In this document: positions 32,894 through 44,623 of the stretch, one piece after another
Position numbering within the stretch: position 1 is the stretch's first letter
Layout of the letters: the number at the start of each line of letters is the position of its first letter
Assembly (NCBI RefSeq): GCF_023091745.1
Contig: NC_068912.1
Span: 71,969,067-72,033,066, forward strand
From: Budorcas taxicolor
Taxonomy: Eukaryota; Chordata; Mammalia; Artiodactyla; Bovidae
DNA: 64,000 nt
Reading direction: 5' to 3'
Notes under the pieces: generated by a model
The model's database searches: none
What the model saw: the letters and a program-made list of their open reading frames with translations, nothing else
What the model was told of the DNA's origin: nothing
Program-made: the position numbers and the translations under genes

Positions 32894-33398
32894 AGCAAGG
32901 AGATACTCTCTCTTAATACCACTCATATTTTCGTAAAGTGACAAATTCAAGCTCTGGACTCAATTGTTATGCCTAAAGTGACCACTGACTATGGGAACAC
33001 TTGGTGATCTCACACTTGACAGCTGCTTTCCACAATTTTAAGTATATATTTGAGCAACTGGAGTGGAAGGAGCATATCTGGATGGTATTCATGGTTACTA
33101 CTTAACCCATAGAATATAGGCAGGAATATATTCTACATAGAGGTGACTACTCCTTCCTTTAAAGGGAATATCACTATATCCAACCCTTCAAACTGGACTT
33201 AATACCATGATTTAGCTAACTAAAATAGGACAAAGATAAAATGAAAAATCAAGCCAAGAAATATAGATAGTAGATGAGGTTTGGAACCTCAAATCTTATC
33301 AGTTGTGTGACCTGACATGAGTGTCAGAGCTTCTCTAATTCACATATCAAAGGATACATAGTGAATATAAATATCACTAGAAAAATAACAATTATATG
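32889..33398. other. Unique stretch
   Basis: No gene or repeat recognised. Confidence 0.5.
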
Positions 33399-33400
33399 CA

Positions 33401-33418
33401 TGTGTGTGTGTGTGTGTG
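33401..33418. repeat. (TG)9 microsatellite
   Basis: Nine uninterrupted TG units. Confidence 0.9.
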
Positions 33419-34340
33419 ATGCTACTTTTACAGGCTATATTGTCAGTTTTTACAAAATTATTTACCTGTTGACTTCTGTGGATCTGAATTTTGAAAGAAT
33501 CTGAAACAATAGAAGTATTAATATTTTCCTTTCAGGGAGATAAATACCAATTCAAAGAGAATAAGGTGACAGATGGGTCTTTTGGAGATTCATAACTCTG
33601 ATTTCAGCTTGTATTTTATGAGGTCTCGTCTATGTGTATTTATTTGACAGAACTTTTATTTTTAACAGGTGTTATAGAGCATTACTGCACACCTCCATAG
33701 AATTTTTATACTTATCTTTGACCACTTGCTTCTGTCTGTATCTATCAGTAACAACTTTGTCACCTTCATCTGGAGGAGACAGTTTCACAAGTTCATCAAC
33801 AAGGTCAGCAGCAATAACCATCTCTAAAAGATCCAATCATGCCTGCAATAGGATCAGGGTGATTGTTTGTTTATCCATTCAATCTTTAATATATTTTTCA
33901 AACCTGTTGTTCTCAGTTTATCACCTGTCTCATAGTTGTATAATAAGGTTCAAAAACCCGATTTTTCATACTGAATTGTTGAAACATAATAGTGTTGTGA
34001 AATCTGTGCTGTCTATCACTGTTTGAAATAAGGGGACAGACTGTTTTTCCAGAGTTAACAGGAACATATACATTTTGGTTGTTTTCTGTTGCACTGATTT
34101 TTATATTACACCAATAAAATGTGGAGCTTGCACATAGATCCACCTATACACCAGTGTTAACAGTTGTTTAAACGCATGTCCTGAACTTGGGTTGGATGGT
34201 CAAATATCTTGAAAGTAGTTAGCCAAGGATTTAGGACATGAATACTTTCTGTATCCTGCATACTGTTTCTAAGCATACTTCTTAGATATTCTGTTAACCT
34301 ATCACCTCTCATCTAACAATATCAAAAGTGAGAATGAACT
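33419..34340. other. Unique stretch
   Basis: A 130-codon plus-strand frame (33634-34026) shows no domain and is AT-rich with no supporting splice or promoter signal. Treated as chance. Confidence 0.5.
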
Positions 34341-34580
34341 TATATAGCTATAGTGTTTTTATATATGTGGTATTATATATATATAACTATAATATGATCT
34401 CTTCATTTAAACATTTGTACCTAGAGAGAAATGAGTGAAAAACATTAAAATCAAAATCAAAGCTTATATTCTATGCTACTGTTTAGATAGAGAGATATTT
34501 TTGTGATATATATATATATATCCTTTATCTGCCTATCTATATCTATCAGTGTATGCATATATATATAGAGAGAATATGTT
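34341..34580. repeat. TA/TATC-rich microsatellite region
   Basis: Several TATATA runs (34370-34385, 34508-34520, 34558-34568) and CTATCTATATC text. Low complexity, with unique bases in between. Confidence 0.7.
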
Positions 34581-34708
34581 TTGCTTTTTACTTGTAATGA
34601 TTGTTTTTGAATTATGCTAAGAAACTGTCTTGATTTTTCCCAATGAACTGATGAAATAAAAGTATTTTTGAGTTGTATTTTGTTTTACTCTATGGAAATT
34701 TTCATTTT

Positions 34709-34717
34709 CCATAGAAT
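34709..34717. repeat. Probable target-site duplication, left
   Basis: ccatagaat here against ccattgaat at 36491-36499, 8 of 9 identical. It overlaps the start of BovB. Confidence 0.5.
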
Positions 34718-35364
34718 GGGAAAGACTAAAGATTGCGTCAAGAAAATTAGAGATACCAAGGGAACATTACATGCAAAGAAGGGCACAATCTAGGGCAGAA
34801 ATGGACTTAGCAGAATCAAAGATATTAAGAAGAGGTGGCAAGAATACAAGAAAAAGTATGCAGAAAAGATCTTAATGCCCCAGAAAACCACGATGGTGTG
34901 ATCCCTAACTACCTAGACATCTTGGAGTACAAAGTCATTAGGCCTGAGGAAGCATCACTACGAACAAAGCTAGTGGAGGTGACAGAATTTCAGCTGAGCT
35001 AAACGATGATGCTATTAAAGAGCTGCACTCAATATGCCAGCAAATTTGGAAAACTCAGCAGTGGCCACAGGACTGGAAAAGGTCAGTTTTCATTCCAATC
35101 TCAAGGAAGGGCAGTGTCTAAGAATGTTCAAACTACCACACAATTGCACTCATTTCAGATGCGAGCAAAGAAATGCTCAAAATTCTCCAAGCTAGGCTTC
35201 AACACTTCATGAACTGAGAAATTCCAGATGTCCAAGCTGGATTTAGGAAAGGCAGAGGAACCAGAGGTCAAATTGCCAACATCCGTTGGCTCATAGAAAA
35301 AGCAAGAGAGTTCCAGAAAAATAACTATTTCAGCTTCATTGACTATGCTAAAGCCTTTGACTGT

Positions 35365-35586
35365 GTGAATCTCAACAAAATGTGGAAAATTCTTAAACAG
35401 ATGGGAATATCAGAACACCTCAGCTGCCTCCTGAGAAATCTGTATGAAGATCAAGAAGCAACAGTTAGAACCAGACGTGGAACCTGGACTGGTTCCAAAT
35501 TGGGAAAGGAGTGTGTCAAGGCTATATATTGTCACCTTGCTTATTTAATTTATATGCAGAGTATATTATGTGAAATGCTAGGCTAG
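35365..35586 (+). pseudogene. BovB RT fragment
   Basis: 73-codon frame containing MWKILKQMGISEHLSCLLRN and a GSKLGKECVKAIYCHLAY shifted form of the usual KGV-QGC region. Broken on both sides. Confidence 0.82.
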
Positions 35587-35733
35587 ATGAAGCACAAAAT
35601 GGAATCAAGATTGCCAGGATAAATATTAATAACCTCAGATGTGTAAATGACATCACCTTTATGGTAACAAGAGAAGAGGAACTGAAGAAGAACCTCTTGA
35701 TGAAGGTGGAAAAGGAGAGTGAAAAGCTGGTTT

Positions 35734-35747
35734 AAAATAGCATTCAA
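35734..35747. repeat. Target-site duplication, left (aaaatagcattcaa)
   Basis: Fourteen bases of BovB duplicated exactly at 35817-35830. Confidence 0.92.
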
Positions 35748-35816
35748 TATGGCAAAACCAATACAGTACTGTAAAGTAAAATAAAGTAAAAATAAAATTA
35801 AAAAAAGAAAAAAAAT
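35748..35816 (+). mobile_element. 69-base L1 tail insertion in BovB
   Basis: Only 'atggcaaaaccaatacagta' plus an A-rich end, the last bases of an L1 3' UTR (type B). The perfect 14-base duplication shows it was inserted by target-primed reverse transcription. Confidence 0.92.
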
Positions 35817-35830
35817 AAAATAGCATTCAA
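35817..35830. repeat. Target-site duplication, right (aaaatagcattcaa)
   Basis: Exact partner of 35734-35747. Confidence 0.92.
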
Positions 35831-36490
35831 AAAAACTAAGATCCTGGCATCATATCACATCACTTCATGGCAAATAGATGGGGAAACAATGAAAAAAATG
35901 ACAGACTCTATTTTCTTGGGCTCCATAATCACTGCAGATGGTGACTGCAGCCATGAAATTAAAAGACATCTGCTCCTTAGAAGATAAGCTATGACAAAAC
36001 TAGTCAGCATATTAAAAAGCAGATACATTACTTTGCCAACAAAGGTACATCTAGTCAAAGCTATGGTTTTTCCAGTAGTCATGTATGGATGTAGGAGTTT
36101 GACCATAAAGAAAGCTGAGTACCAAGAATTGACACTTTTGAACTGTGGTGTTGCAGAAGGCTCTTGAGAGTCCCTTGGACTGTGAGGAGATCCAGCCAGT
36201 CCATCCTAAAGGAAATCAGTCCTGAGTATTCATTGAAAGGAGTGATACTGAATACTTAGGTCACCTGATGTGAAGAACTGACTCATTTGAAAAGACCCTG
36301 ATGCTGGGAAAGATTGAAGATGGGAGGTGAAGGGGATGACAGAGGATGCGATGGTTGGATGGCATCATCAACTTGATGGACATGAGTTTGAGGAAGCTCT
36401 GGGAGTTGGTGACGGACAGGGAAGCCTGGCGTGCTGCAGTCCAGAGAGTTGCAACTGTCAGACACAATTGAGTGACTGAACTAAACTGAA

Positions 36491-36562
36491 CCATTGAATT
36501 ACAGAAGCTCAAAACTGGAATGAAATATCATTGGATATCTGATCAAATTTTCTTGTTTTAAA
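36491..36562. other. Unique spacer
   Basis: Begins with the probable BovB target duplication. Nothing else recognised. Confidence 0.4.
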
Positions 36563-36742
36563 GCTGACACGACTGAGCGACTTCACTTTCACTTTTTACT
36601 TTCATGCATTGGAGAAGGAAACGGCAACTCACTCCAGTGTTCTTGCCTGAAGAATCCCAGGGACAGGGAGCCTGGTGGGCTGCCATCTATGCGGTCACAT
36701 AGAGTCGGACATGACTGAAGTGACTTAGCAGCAGCAGCAGCA
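36563..36742 (+). mobile_element. BOV-A2 SINE, 5'-truncated
   Basis: End of the first unit, full second unit (ggagaaggaaacggcaactc), and the (AGC)n end. Confidence 0.9.
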
Positions 36743-36759
36743 TGTATACACAGAGAAGT

Positions 36760-37105
36760 CACTGTCATCGCTGTTTGTCACCAAGTCATGTCTGACTCTT
36801 TGTGACCCCATATACTGTTGCATGCCAGGCTTCCCTTTCACTCACTGTCTCCCAGAGTTTGCTCACATTCATGTTCTTTGAGCTGGTGATTTTCTGATGT
36901 TATATTTTTGCCTTTTCATTACTGTTCATGGGGTTCTCAAGGCAAGAATACTGGCATGTTTTACCATTCCCTTGTTCAGAACTGTCTACGATGACCTGTC
37001 CACCTTGGGTTGCCCTGCATGGTATGGCTTATAGCTTCATTGAGTTATGCAAGCTCCTCCACCATGACAAGGCTGTGATCCATGTCATAAAGCCATGACT
37101 TTCCC
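36760..37105 (-). mobile_element. Internally deleted BovB with both ends
   Basis: Minus-strand BovB 3' terminus (36766-36896, 'tctgactctttgtgacccca' to 'ctcacattcatgttctttg') is joined directly to minus-strand BovB 5' UTR text (36897-37105, 'ccttttcattactgttcatg' and 'ggttctcaaggcaagaatac'). Both have the same orientation, so the roughly 2.6 kb coding region is missing rather than inverted. Rather diverged. Confidence 0.7.
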
Positions 37106-37320
37106 CAAATCTCTCAAGCTAGTCTTGTTCATACCACAGACTACACTGCTCTAATGTCATTGTTACAATAAAAGTCTGTTATTGTTGTTGTTGTTTTGCA
37201 ATTATTTATTGGGTTGAAAAATACATACAGAACACAGAGCTACTTCTACACAAGTATACTAGCATTTGGTGTTCTTGGTAGTGGTGGTGGCTCTGCTGTT
37301 TTATTCTGATTGTCGTTTTC
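37106..37320. other. Unique spacer with (TTG)n
   Basis: About five TTG units at 37181-37196. No gene. Confidence 0.5.
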
Positions 37321-37321
37321 T

Positions 37322-37490
37322 GGTGCTTTCCTGGTGGCTCAGTCTGCAAAGAATCTGCCTGCAGTGCAGGAGACTGCCTATAATGCTGGAGACTCCAGTT
37401 CAATCCCTGGGTCAGGAAGATCTCCTGGGGAAAAAAAATTGCAACCCATTCAATATTTATGACTAGGAAATCCCATAGACAGAGCCATTC
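37322..37490 (+). mobile_element. Bov-tA SINE with internal repeat
   Basis: Head 'gctttcctggtggctcagtc'. The 'ggagact' region is doubled (gcaggagactgcctataatgctggagact), the B box reads 'agttcaatccc', and the end is degenerate (gaaatcccatagacagag). Confidence 0.88.
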
Positions 37491-39398
37491 TATAATTTTA
37501 CCATCATATTTTTATTTTGTGAATCCATATACTGAGATGACACTAGACCTTTGAGTAGGATTCAGGTTAAAACATCCAGTTTCAAGTTAAAATATCAAAT
37601 TTTACACTAAAAAGCAATGTGACCCAGGCAAATGCTTGACCTTCAGGACATCTTTTTTAATCAAAATATTTCACTGTGCAAAGTTTATAATCTTTCAATT
37701 CTCTTGCACTCTGGGCTCCTATGCTTCTAATGTATATGTATACATACACTTTAAAGCTTCATTATTAAAATAATTTGTAACTTAAATATAATGTTATCTC
37801 TTCTAAACCTTTGCAGTTTCCATGTAGAAAAAAAGAGAAATACCCATAATTCACTAACTATGTAATAAATAGAAAAAATCAGCTTAACAATAGATACTTG
37901 CACAAATAATCTTAATCAAAATGTACTACATTAGACCAACACTGTAGGAACTTTAGCACTGTGAAGTATAAAACTCATGGACTTCTGTATTTCATCTGTT
38001 TTGAATAAGATCTGCCCATGGGAAAAGCACATTTTATGTTTTGGAGAATCACATTAGCTACTTCAGGTGCACCAAGTGGCATTTGGTCAGGAATGAGTTG
38101 TGGAATCAGAGATATTGCTCCATCTTAGATTTTATAACTCCCCAAAGAGATATAGCAGCGAGAGCCTGTCAAGATGGTTTCTTCCATTCAATGACCACAG
38201 TTCCTGAAAGGCAAATAAAATAGATCCTGACCTGTAATGTGTTTCATTGGTCTCAAAAGTATCTGATTCTCAAAGGGCACAGAAGGATTCATAGGACCAG
38301 ACAATAAAATTACCTATAAAGAGAGTACTGAAGATAATGGTAGATAACCAACAAAAGACAAGAATAAAGATTTAGAAAAAGGCTAGTGGAGGGAAATAAC
38401 CTTTTAATCAGAGTCTGATGGAGACTTGGATAAGCTTCTTTTTGTCTGTTGCTGACTGAAGAAAAGAAGAACTTACATTCGGGTAAGGCTTATAGACTGC
38501 TCATTGTTTGAGTTTCAGAAAACAGAGCACCAAATTCTGATAAGCTTCTCTACCATCTATTAGTTGTTTTGGGAAGGAAGGAAAACCAAATATATACAAG
38601 TCTGAATACTGGCCGCAGAGAATCAGCCCTAATCAGAAAACAAAACAGTGCCAGTGTGCATGCTCTACAGGAAATTAAGAATTGCATTTACCAATCACTG
38701 ACTTTAGCATCTGAATTTTTAAAATGAATCAATGCATTTTTCTAAAAATATTTTAAAAAGTCATCTCTAGGATGAAAACTTCCACAGGGAAATTTATAAG
38801 AAAACAATAATCTACTGAAAATAGATTCTCAGAAATAATAAGCCAGCTCAACCATAAGAATAAAAATAAAAGTGTCAAATAAACAGAAGCAGTATTTTGA
38901 GAATAAATAAAATTTGAAAACCTTCATGGACCAAATATGTAGTTAGAGATGAGCATTATGATAAAATATCGTAAAAAATGATTGTATTTATGAATAATTA
39001 GTGGCATAAAGTAACTAGATAAAAGACTAGAGATCAAAGTCAGCTAAAAAATTACAGACTATATTGAAGCAGAACTTTTATTTAAGTTCTAAATATCTAT
39101 TAATTGTATAACAGATCCTTTCTTTCATCTTAGCAAGTGTCTGAACCAATACTCTAGGGACATCTCCAAATTCTACGGGAGAAAGTAGTAGATAAAAGAC
39201 AGTGCATTCAGCCTCTCTGCTCTTTTTAAATCAGTAAGTAGCCAGCTGTTCCGTTGCAACCAATTCTGTACTTTGAGTATACTCATGACATCTATCAAAT
39301 CAGTGTTTACATTTTCTTAATAATATTAACTTAAGCATTTTATTGCCATGCTCTGCAATTGCCTGAGTGCACTAAAGAAATCTGCTCATAGAAAGGTG
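37491..39398. other. Unique repeat-poor stretch
   Basis: No gene or young repeat. A stretch at 38020-38225 ends in aaataaaat and could be an old element, unassigned. Confidence 0.5.
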
Positions 39399-39399
39399 G

Positions 39400-39690
39400 T
39401 TAAGCAATAAGCAGACTACATAAAAAGCCCAGCATCTCTAGAGGTTAGCTGCGTGACACCTGGAATGACACAAAGCCTCGGCTGCTTTTGTCCGGAGCCA
39501 ACTGGAAATCCCCTGTGGTCAGGAAAATGTTGGTGAAAGCAAATGCCCTTCCCTGCAAACATCTGGAGCCCAGCGGTCTGTGCTGCTTTAAACAGAGGAA
39601 GGCTGCAGAATTGCTTAGAATCCCAATAAAGTGATGAGATGCAGATTGCTGTTGTTTTCACATTGTTTTTTAAATGCACATTGTGAAACA
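39400..39690. other. GC-richer repeat-free island
   Basis: Compared with its flanks this stretch is rich in G and C, and carries CpGs (tagctgcgtgac, cctcggctg, tgtccggagcc). A TATA-like 'acataaaaag' lies at its left edge and 'cccaataaagtg' at its right. The 91-codon minus frame over it has no domain. It could be a conserved element, an exon of an untranslated transcript, or an old unrecognised repeat. Confidence 0.35.
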
Positions 39691-40105
39691 AGGCATCCTG
39701 ACTTCCTATTCAGGACTTTGAACAGCAAATGCCAGAAATCAGTTTTGTAACGAATCCATTCTTGAGTTACCCAACCACAAAATTATTTTTGAGCAATTGC
39801 CTTGACAGCTAAAATACAGAGCTTATTTTTCCTCCTTGCACAAATGACTCAGAGGCAAAAACTCCGATTTTTTTTTTAACTTATCATTCCCTCTTTCTCA
39901 TGCCTAATAATAAAAGAAATATTAATTTAAGCTCAAGCTAAAATCTTTTAATAGTGTTTACTTGATCTTTTAAGAGTGAAAAACAAATAAGGAGATTGAC
40001 TATCAACCTTACGTCATCTGTATGAAATTTGGAAATACGGTTGTTTGGGGGATTGAAATTTTTCAGCTTTACACTAAGACCATTTTCTTGCCTTGCATGT
40101 GTGTG
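39691..40105. other. Unique stretch
   Basis: Nothing recognised. Confidence 0.5.
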
Positions 40106-40314
40106 TGTTAAGTTGCTCCAGTGGTGTCTGACTCCGTGCTGGATTGTAGCTCACCAGGCTGCTCTGTTCTTGGGATTCTCCAGGCAAGAGTATGGAGTGG
40201 GTTGCCATGCCCTCCTCCAGGGCATCTTTCTGACACAAAGATCAAACCAGTGTCTCTTAAGTCTCCTGCAATTGCCAGGCAGGTTCCTTTACCACTATGC
40301 CACGTGGGAAGCCC
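40106..40314 (-). mobile_element. Bov-tA SINE
   Basis: Plus strand shows the reversed order: 'gttgctccagtggtgtctga', 'ctccaggcaagagtatggag' and 'cacgtgggaagccc'. Moderately diverged, with a deletion in the 'gaatactgg' region. Confidence 0.92.
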
Positions 40315-40988
40315 TTTCTTCCCTTAAGCTAATGAAATTCTATATGCAGTCTCACTTTAGTGACATGGATATCATTATATATTCTTAATAAGAATTAGAT
40401 ATTTGGGGGAAAAATAATATAATATCTATCTGGATAAAAATGAGACTTTATTTCTAGTTGTTGTAAAATAAACGTGAAAAAGAAATAGCAAAAAGCATGA
40501 AGTAAAAGATATGGTATATAATAACGTAGTGCATACCAAAGAAAATTTAAAATCCACTGATTTGTAATATTTATACAGAGCTGTTTTAGCTAGTGGGCTT
40601 ATCTAAAATGGTGTGTGTTTTTCTGAACAATTAACTGAAAATTCATCAATTTTGTTGATAAAATTTCAATAAATTTCAATATTTGCAATTAAATACTTTG
40701 ATCCAGATTTTATTTAAATGAAAAGCCCCACTTAAAATGCAATCACAAAGGGCTAAATGTAGTATATTTAACATAGTAAAGAGATACAGGAAGTCACTGA
40801 GTACTTGGCTAAGTGAGATTTCAGATGCCATTAAACAGAATCAAACAAGTTTAATATTTTTCCTGAACACAGTGGATTAATATCAGTTCAGGATTGCATA
40901 GCTCTATTACTCTTTTGCCATATTTATCTAAAACAAAATAGTATAAGCTTTATAACATTAATTTTAAAAAGTATCTCTCTTCCAAACG
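40315..40988. other. Unique AT-rich stretch
   Basis: Nothing recognised. Confidence 0.5.
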
Positions 40989-41210
40989 TCTCCTTTGGTG
41001 GCTCAGAAGGTTAAGCATCTGTCTGCAATGCAGGAGACCTGGGTTCGATCCCTGGGTCAAGAATATCCCCTGGAGAAGGAAATGTCAACCCGCTCCAGTG
41101 TTCTTACCCGGAGAATCCCAGGGATGGCAGAGCCTGGGGGGCTGCCATCTCTGGGGTCGCACAGAGTCGGACACGACTGAAAAGACTTAGCAGCAACAGC
41201 AGCAGCAGCA
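40989..41210 (+). mobile_element. Bov-tA2-like SINE with AGC end
   Basis: tRNA-like head 'ctcctttggtggctcagaag', good B box 'gggttcgatccc', Bov-A body with 'agagtcggacacgactgaa', and an end of 'cagcagcagcagca' as in BOV-A2. It joins a tRNA head to a BOV-A2-type tail. Little diverged. Confidence 0.93.
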
Positions 41211-42838
41211 TGCTCTTTCTTGATGATGTGTAAATGATAAGTATCATATGAACATTTAATAAAAATTTCTACCATTACACATGATAATGAAAATATTACT
41301 TGGCCCAACTAGAATTTATTTATAATTATTAATGAATATTATATTCCCACTATTTCTTTAATTCACTACGTTTCTGCTACTGGTGTCATGAAACATGACA
41401 ATAGGGTAACAGATGGTGGAGTTCTGGACTCCCTAACAGAAATCACAGTTTATTCTAAAGGACTAAGGACCAGTACAAGAAATATACCAGCTGGGAAGGA
41501 GAGAGAAGGGAATTATACTGTCTTGTCTATTTTAGAAGTTAAAGGGTCACCAATAACTGGGGTCTTTCAACTGTAAGCTATCCAACTAAAATTTCAATTT
41601 TCCACATACATTGGTGTATCACATTTATCTTTAAATGTAATTATGTGGATACTGAAAAATCAGATTGACAGAACAATCGTTATCTAGTCTACTTTAGGAA
41701 ATAGAGCATTACTGGCCGCAGTTTTACAAAGTAAATTAGGCCAAAGTGGGTTAGGGTTTTCTTTCCATTTTCAGATATAACAGAGAAAGTACATGGAAGG
41801 TTATGATAACTTTGTTATATATTAATCTTGAAAGCCAAAACTTTAGCATATATTAGAAGTATTTCAAGAAAAATTAACAAAATAAAAAACTTTCACCTTT
41901 TAGAAACTTAAACTTAATCACTTAGAAATGCAGTTTTTAATGAGATATTTGAATGATCAATTCATTCCCTGACAATGCTTTATAAATATGGAATTATAAA
42001 CACTTGCTTTGAATGAACCACAGGACATTATAGGTAAACTTTCTTAAAGCAGTTTTTAAAGGTTTACTATATAGTTTAAGAATTTTCCTTTAACATTTTT
42101 AAATTGAGCCCACAGGTATATACAGAATTTGCATACCATTTATATTCTGTTGATTTAAGTATTCTGTGTAAATGAATTAAACTAAGCATGGTTTGATGGT
42201 TGAATGTAAATATGTAATAATAATTATATTGTTCTTAAAGAGACTAAATTGTTTCTAAGGAAACTTTTATATTTAACATGTTACACATTGTATCCTATTT
42301 GCTTGCAGTATAATATCCACTTTCATTAAGGTTAATTTTTAACTTCTTGTGATTTGCATTTTAAGAAATACGCAGGTTCTAGTACCTTAAGTAATAAGGA
42401 GAAAATAATTCTTCGCTTACAATGTTCTCACAAATTCAGAACTCATTTGTATGTAACTTTATATACATGAGTTAACGTCCATATGCTTACACATATGTGT
42501 GTATGTATAGATAGATAAATAGATATACATATATCAAATGATTTTCTAAGTTCTTATTTATACCATCTATAAACCTTCAGTTTAAGCTAGCTATGAAATA
42601 GTCCAGAGAAGTTAGATTTTGAAATACAACATATTCAATGAGTGGGGTTAGTGTGGAGCTAGACTATATTAACTCATGACAACTCATTAAGACAATATGA
42701 ACATATATAATCCAGTAAATATGGTAACATAAAATGTAACAGACTAATGAAATAGTTGTCCTAAGAAACACTCAGCAGTAAACTAAAGTGATAGTACATA
42801 GATAAAGGGCAAAAATGGGTAATTGCTACTATTAATTG
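41211..42838. other. Unique AT-rich stretch
   Basis: Includes a TA/GATA-like run near 42490-42535 (atagatagataaatagat). No gene. Confidence 0.5.
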
Positions 42839-42839
42839 T

Positions 42840-43033
42840 TCTAGCGTTAGTCTCTCAATTGTGTCAGACTCTGAGACCCATGGATTGTAGCCCACCAGGC
42901 TCCTCTGTCCTTGGAATTCTCCAGGCAGAGGGAGTTGCCATTCCATTCTCAAGGGCATCTTCTCCAAGGGGTTGAACCTGGGTCTCCTGCATTGCGGGCA
43001 GATTCTTTACTATCTGAGCCATCAGGGAGCCTA
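42840..43033 (-). mobile_element. Bov-tA SINE
   Basis: Plus-strand order 'cccaccaggctcctctgtcc' to 'gagccatcagggagcc'. A small deletion removes part of the 'gaatactggagtggg' region. Confidence 0.92.
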
Positions 43034-43039
43034 CAAACT

Positions 43040-43205
43040 GCTAGTATACCAAGTATTGCACTAAGCACAATAGAATTATCATCTCCTTTAAAAAATGAGG
43101 CAAGAACTAGTTATTTTTATTTTACAGATAAGAAGACTGATACATACAGTGTTCAAATGTCTAATATCAAATCTACCTCATTCTGAATTTCATGCTTTAT
43201 ACCAC
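43040..43205 (+). mobile_element. Possible MIR remnant
   Basis: 'ccaagtattgcactaagcac', 'tattttacagataagaagac' and 'ataccactatgctagg' follow MIR order. Weak match. Confidence 0.35.
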
Positions 43206-43662
43206 TATGCTAGGGGCAGCAAGAAGATTTGGCTTCAGGCAGCATAATCCTGCATAGAGGGTTGGAGTTTAGTCCTTTAAGAATTAAGGCAAAATAGTGT
43301 TATACCATGGTGTTAGGCAAACAGAAAGCTGAATTGGTCGAGCTGGAATTTAATAAGTAGAAAAGACATGTCTCATAATAGAGATAATATAGATTGGAGC
43401 TGGGTAGCCACTGGGTTAACCCAAGACCCTGTAGTACTAGTTGTGAGTTTCAATTCCTTAAACTGCAACTGCTGATTAGAGGACAGAATTATTTCAGCAT
43501 TAGATATGAATGATGTGGTTTCATATGTGGACTAAAGCAGGTCTTAAAGCAAGAAACATATTCCAACTATGAAATACAGTTATTGTGAGAGCCCATTGTG
43601 ACAATACATATTAGAATAATGAGCAATCAGAAGCTGTTTTAAGGTTGTTATTAAAATTGCAG
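43206..43662. other. Unique stretch
   Basis: Nothing recognised. Confidence 0.5.
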
Positions 43663-43709
43663 TGATCAAGACCATCCCCAAGAAAAAGAAATGCAAAAAG
43701 GCAAAATGA

Positions 43710-44186
43710 TTGTCTGACGAGGCCTTACAAATAACTGAGGAAAGAAGAGAAGCTAAACACAAAGGAGAAAATGAAAGATATACCCATTTGAATGCAGAGT
43801 TCCAAAGACTAGCAAGGCGAGATAAGAAGGCCTTCCTCAGCAATCAATGCAAAGGAATAGACGAAAACAATAGAATGGGAAAACCTAGAGATCTCTTCAA
43901 GAAAATTAGAGATACCAAGGGAACATTTTATGCAAAAACAGGCACTATAAAGGACAGAAATGTTATGGACCTAACAGAAGCAAAAGATATTAAGAAGAGG
44001 TGGCAAGGATACACAGATGAACCATACAGAAAAGACCTTCATGACCCAGATAACCACAATGGTGTGATCACTAACCTAGAGCAGGACATCCTGGAATTCG
44101 AAGTCAAGTGGGCCTTAGGAAGCATCACTACGAACAAAGCTAGTGGAGGTGATGGAATTCCAGTTGCTATTTCAAATCCTAAATGA
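43710..44186 (+). pseudogene. BovB linker and RT start, 158 codons
   Basis: Reads HLNAEFQRLARRDKKAFLSN, MGKPRDLFKKIRDTKGTF and DPDNHNGVITNLEQDILEF. It ends at a shift just after GGDGIPVAI, where the normal text continues into the RT. Confidence 0.88.
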
Positions 44187-44623
44187 TGATGCTGTAAAAG
44201 TGTTGTAGTCAAAATACCAGCAAATCTGGAAAACTCAGCAGTGACTAGAGGACTGGAAAAGGTCAGTTTTCATTCCAATCCCAAAGAACGGCAATGCCAA
44301 AGAATGTTCAAACTACTGCACAATTGTACTCATCTCACACTCTGGCAAAGCAATGCTCAAAATTCTCCAAGCCAGGATTCAACAGTACATGAACCATGAA
44401 CTTCCAGATGTTCAAGCTGGATTTAGAAAAGGAAGAGGAACCAGAAATCAAATTGCCAACATCTCCTCGATCATCTAAAAAACAAGAGAGTTCCAGAAAA
44501 ATATCTACTTTTGCTTTATTGAATATGCCAAAGGGTTTGACTATGTAGATCACAACAAACTGTGGAAAATACTTAAAGAGATGGGAATACCAGACCACCT
44601 GACCTGCCTCCTGAGAAATCTGT

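Larger units (their letters stand above)
34714..36490 (+). mobile_element. BovB LINE, 5'-truncated, with an L1 inside
   Basis: Starts at the linker (aatgggaaagac) and ends at gactgaactaaactgaa. A 69-base L1 tail plus duplicated target is inserted at 35.75 kb. The coding text has many shifts, and the RT catalytic box is damaged: RYADD reads as R-C-V-N-D at 35636-35650. Confidence 0.93.

Noticed and set aside
33634..34026. 130-codon frame as a small gene
   Set aside because: No domain, AT-driven composition, no splice or promoter context. Chance frame.
36760..37105. Another 5'-inverted BovB
   Set aside because: Both parts are antisense in the same direction, so this is an internal deletion and not an inversion.
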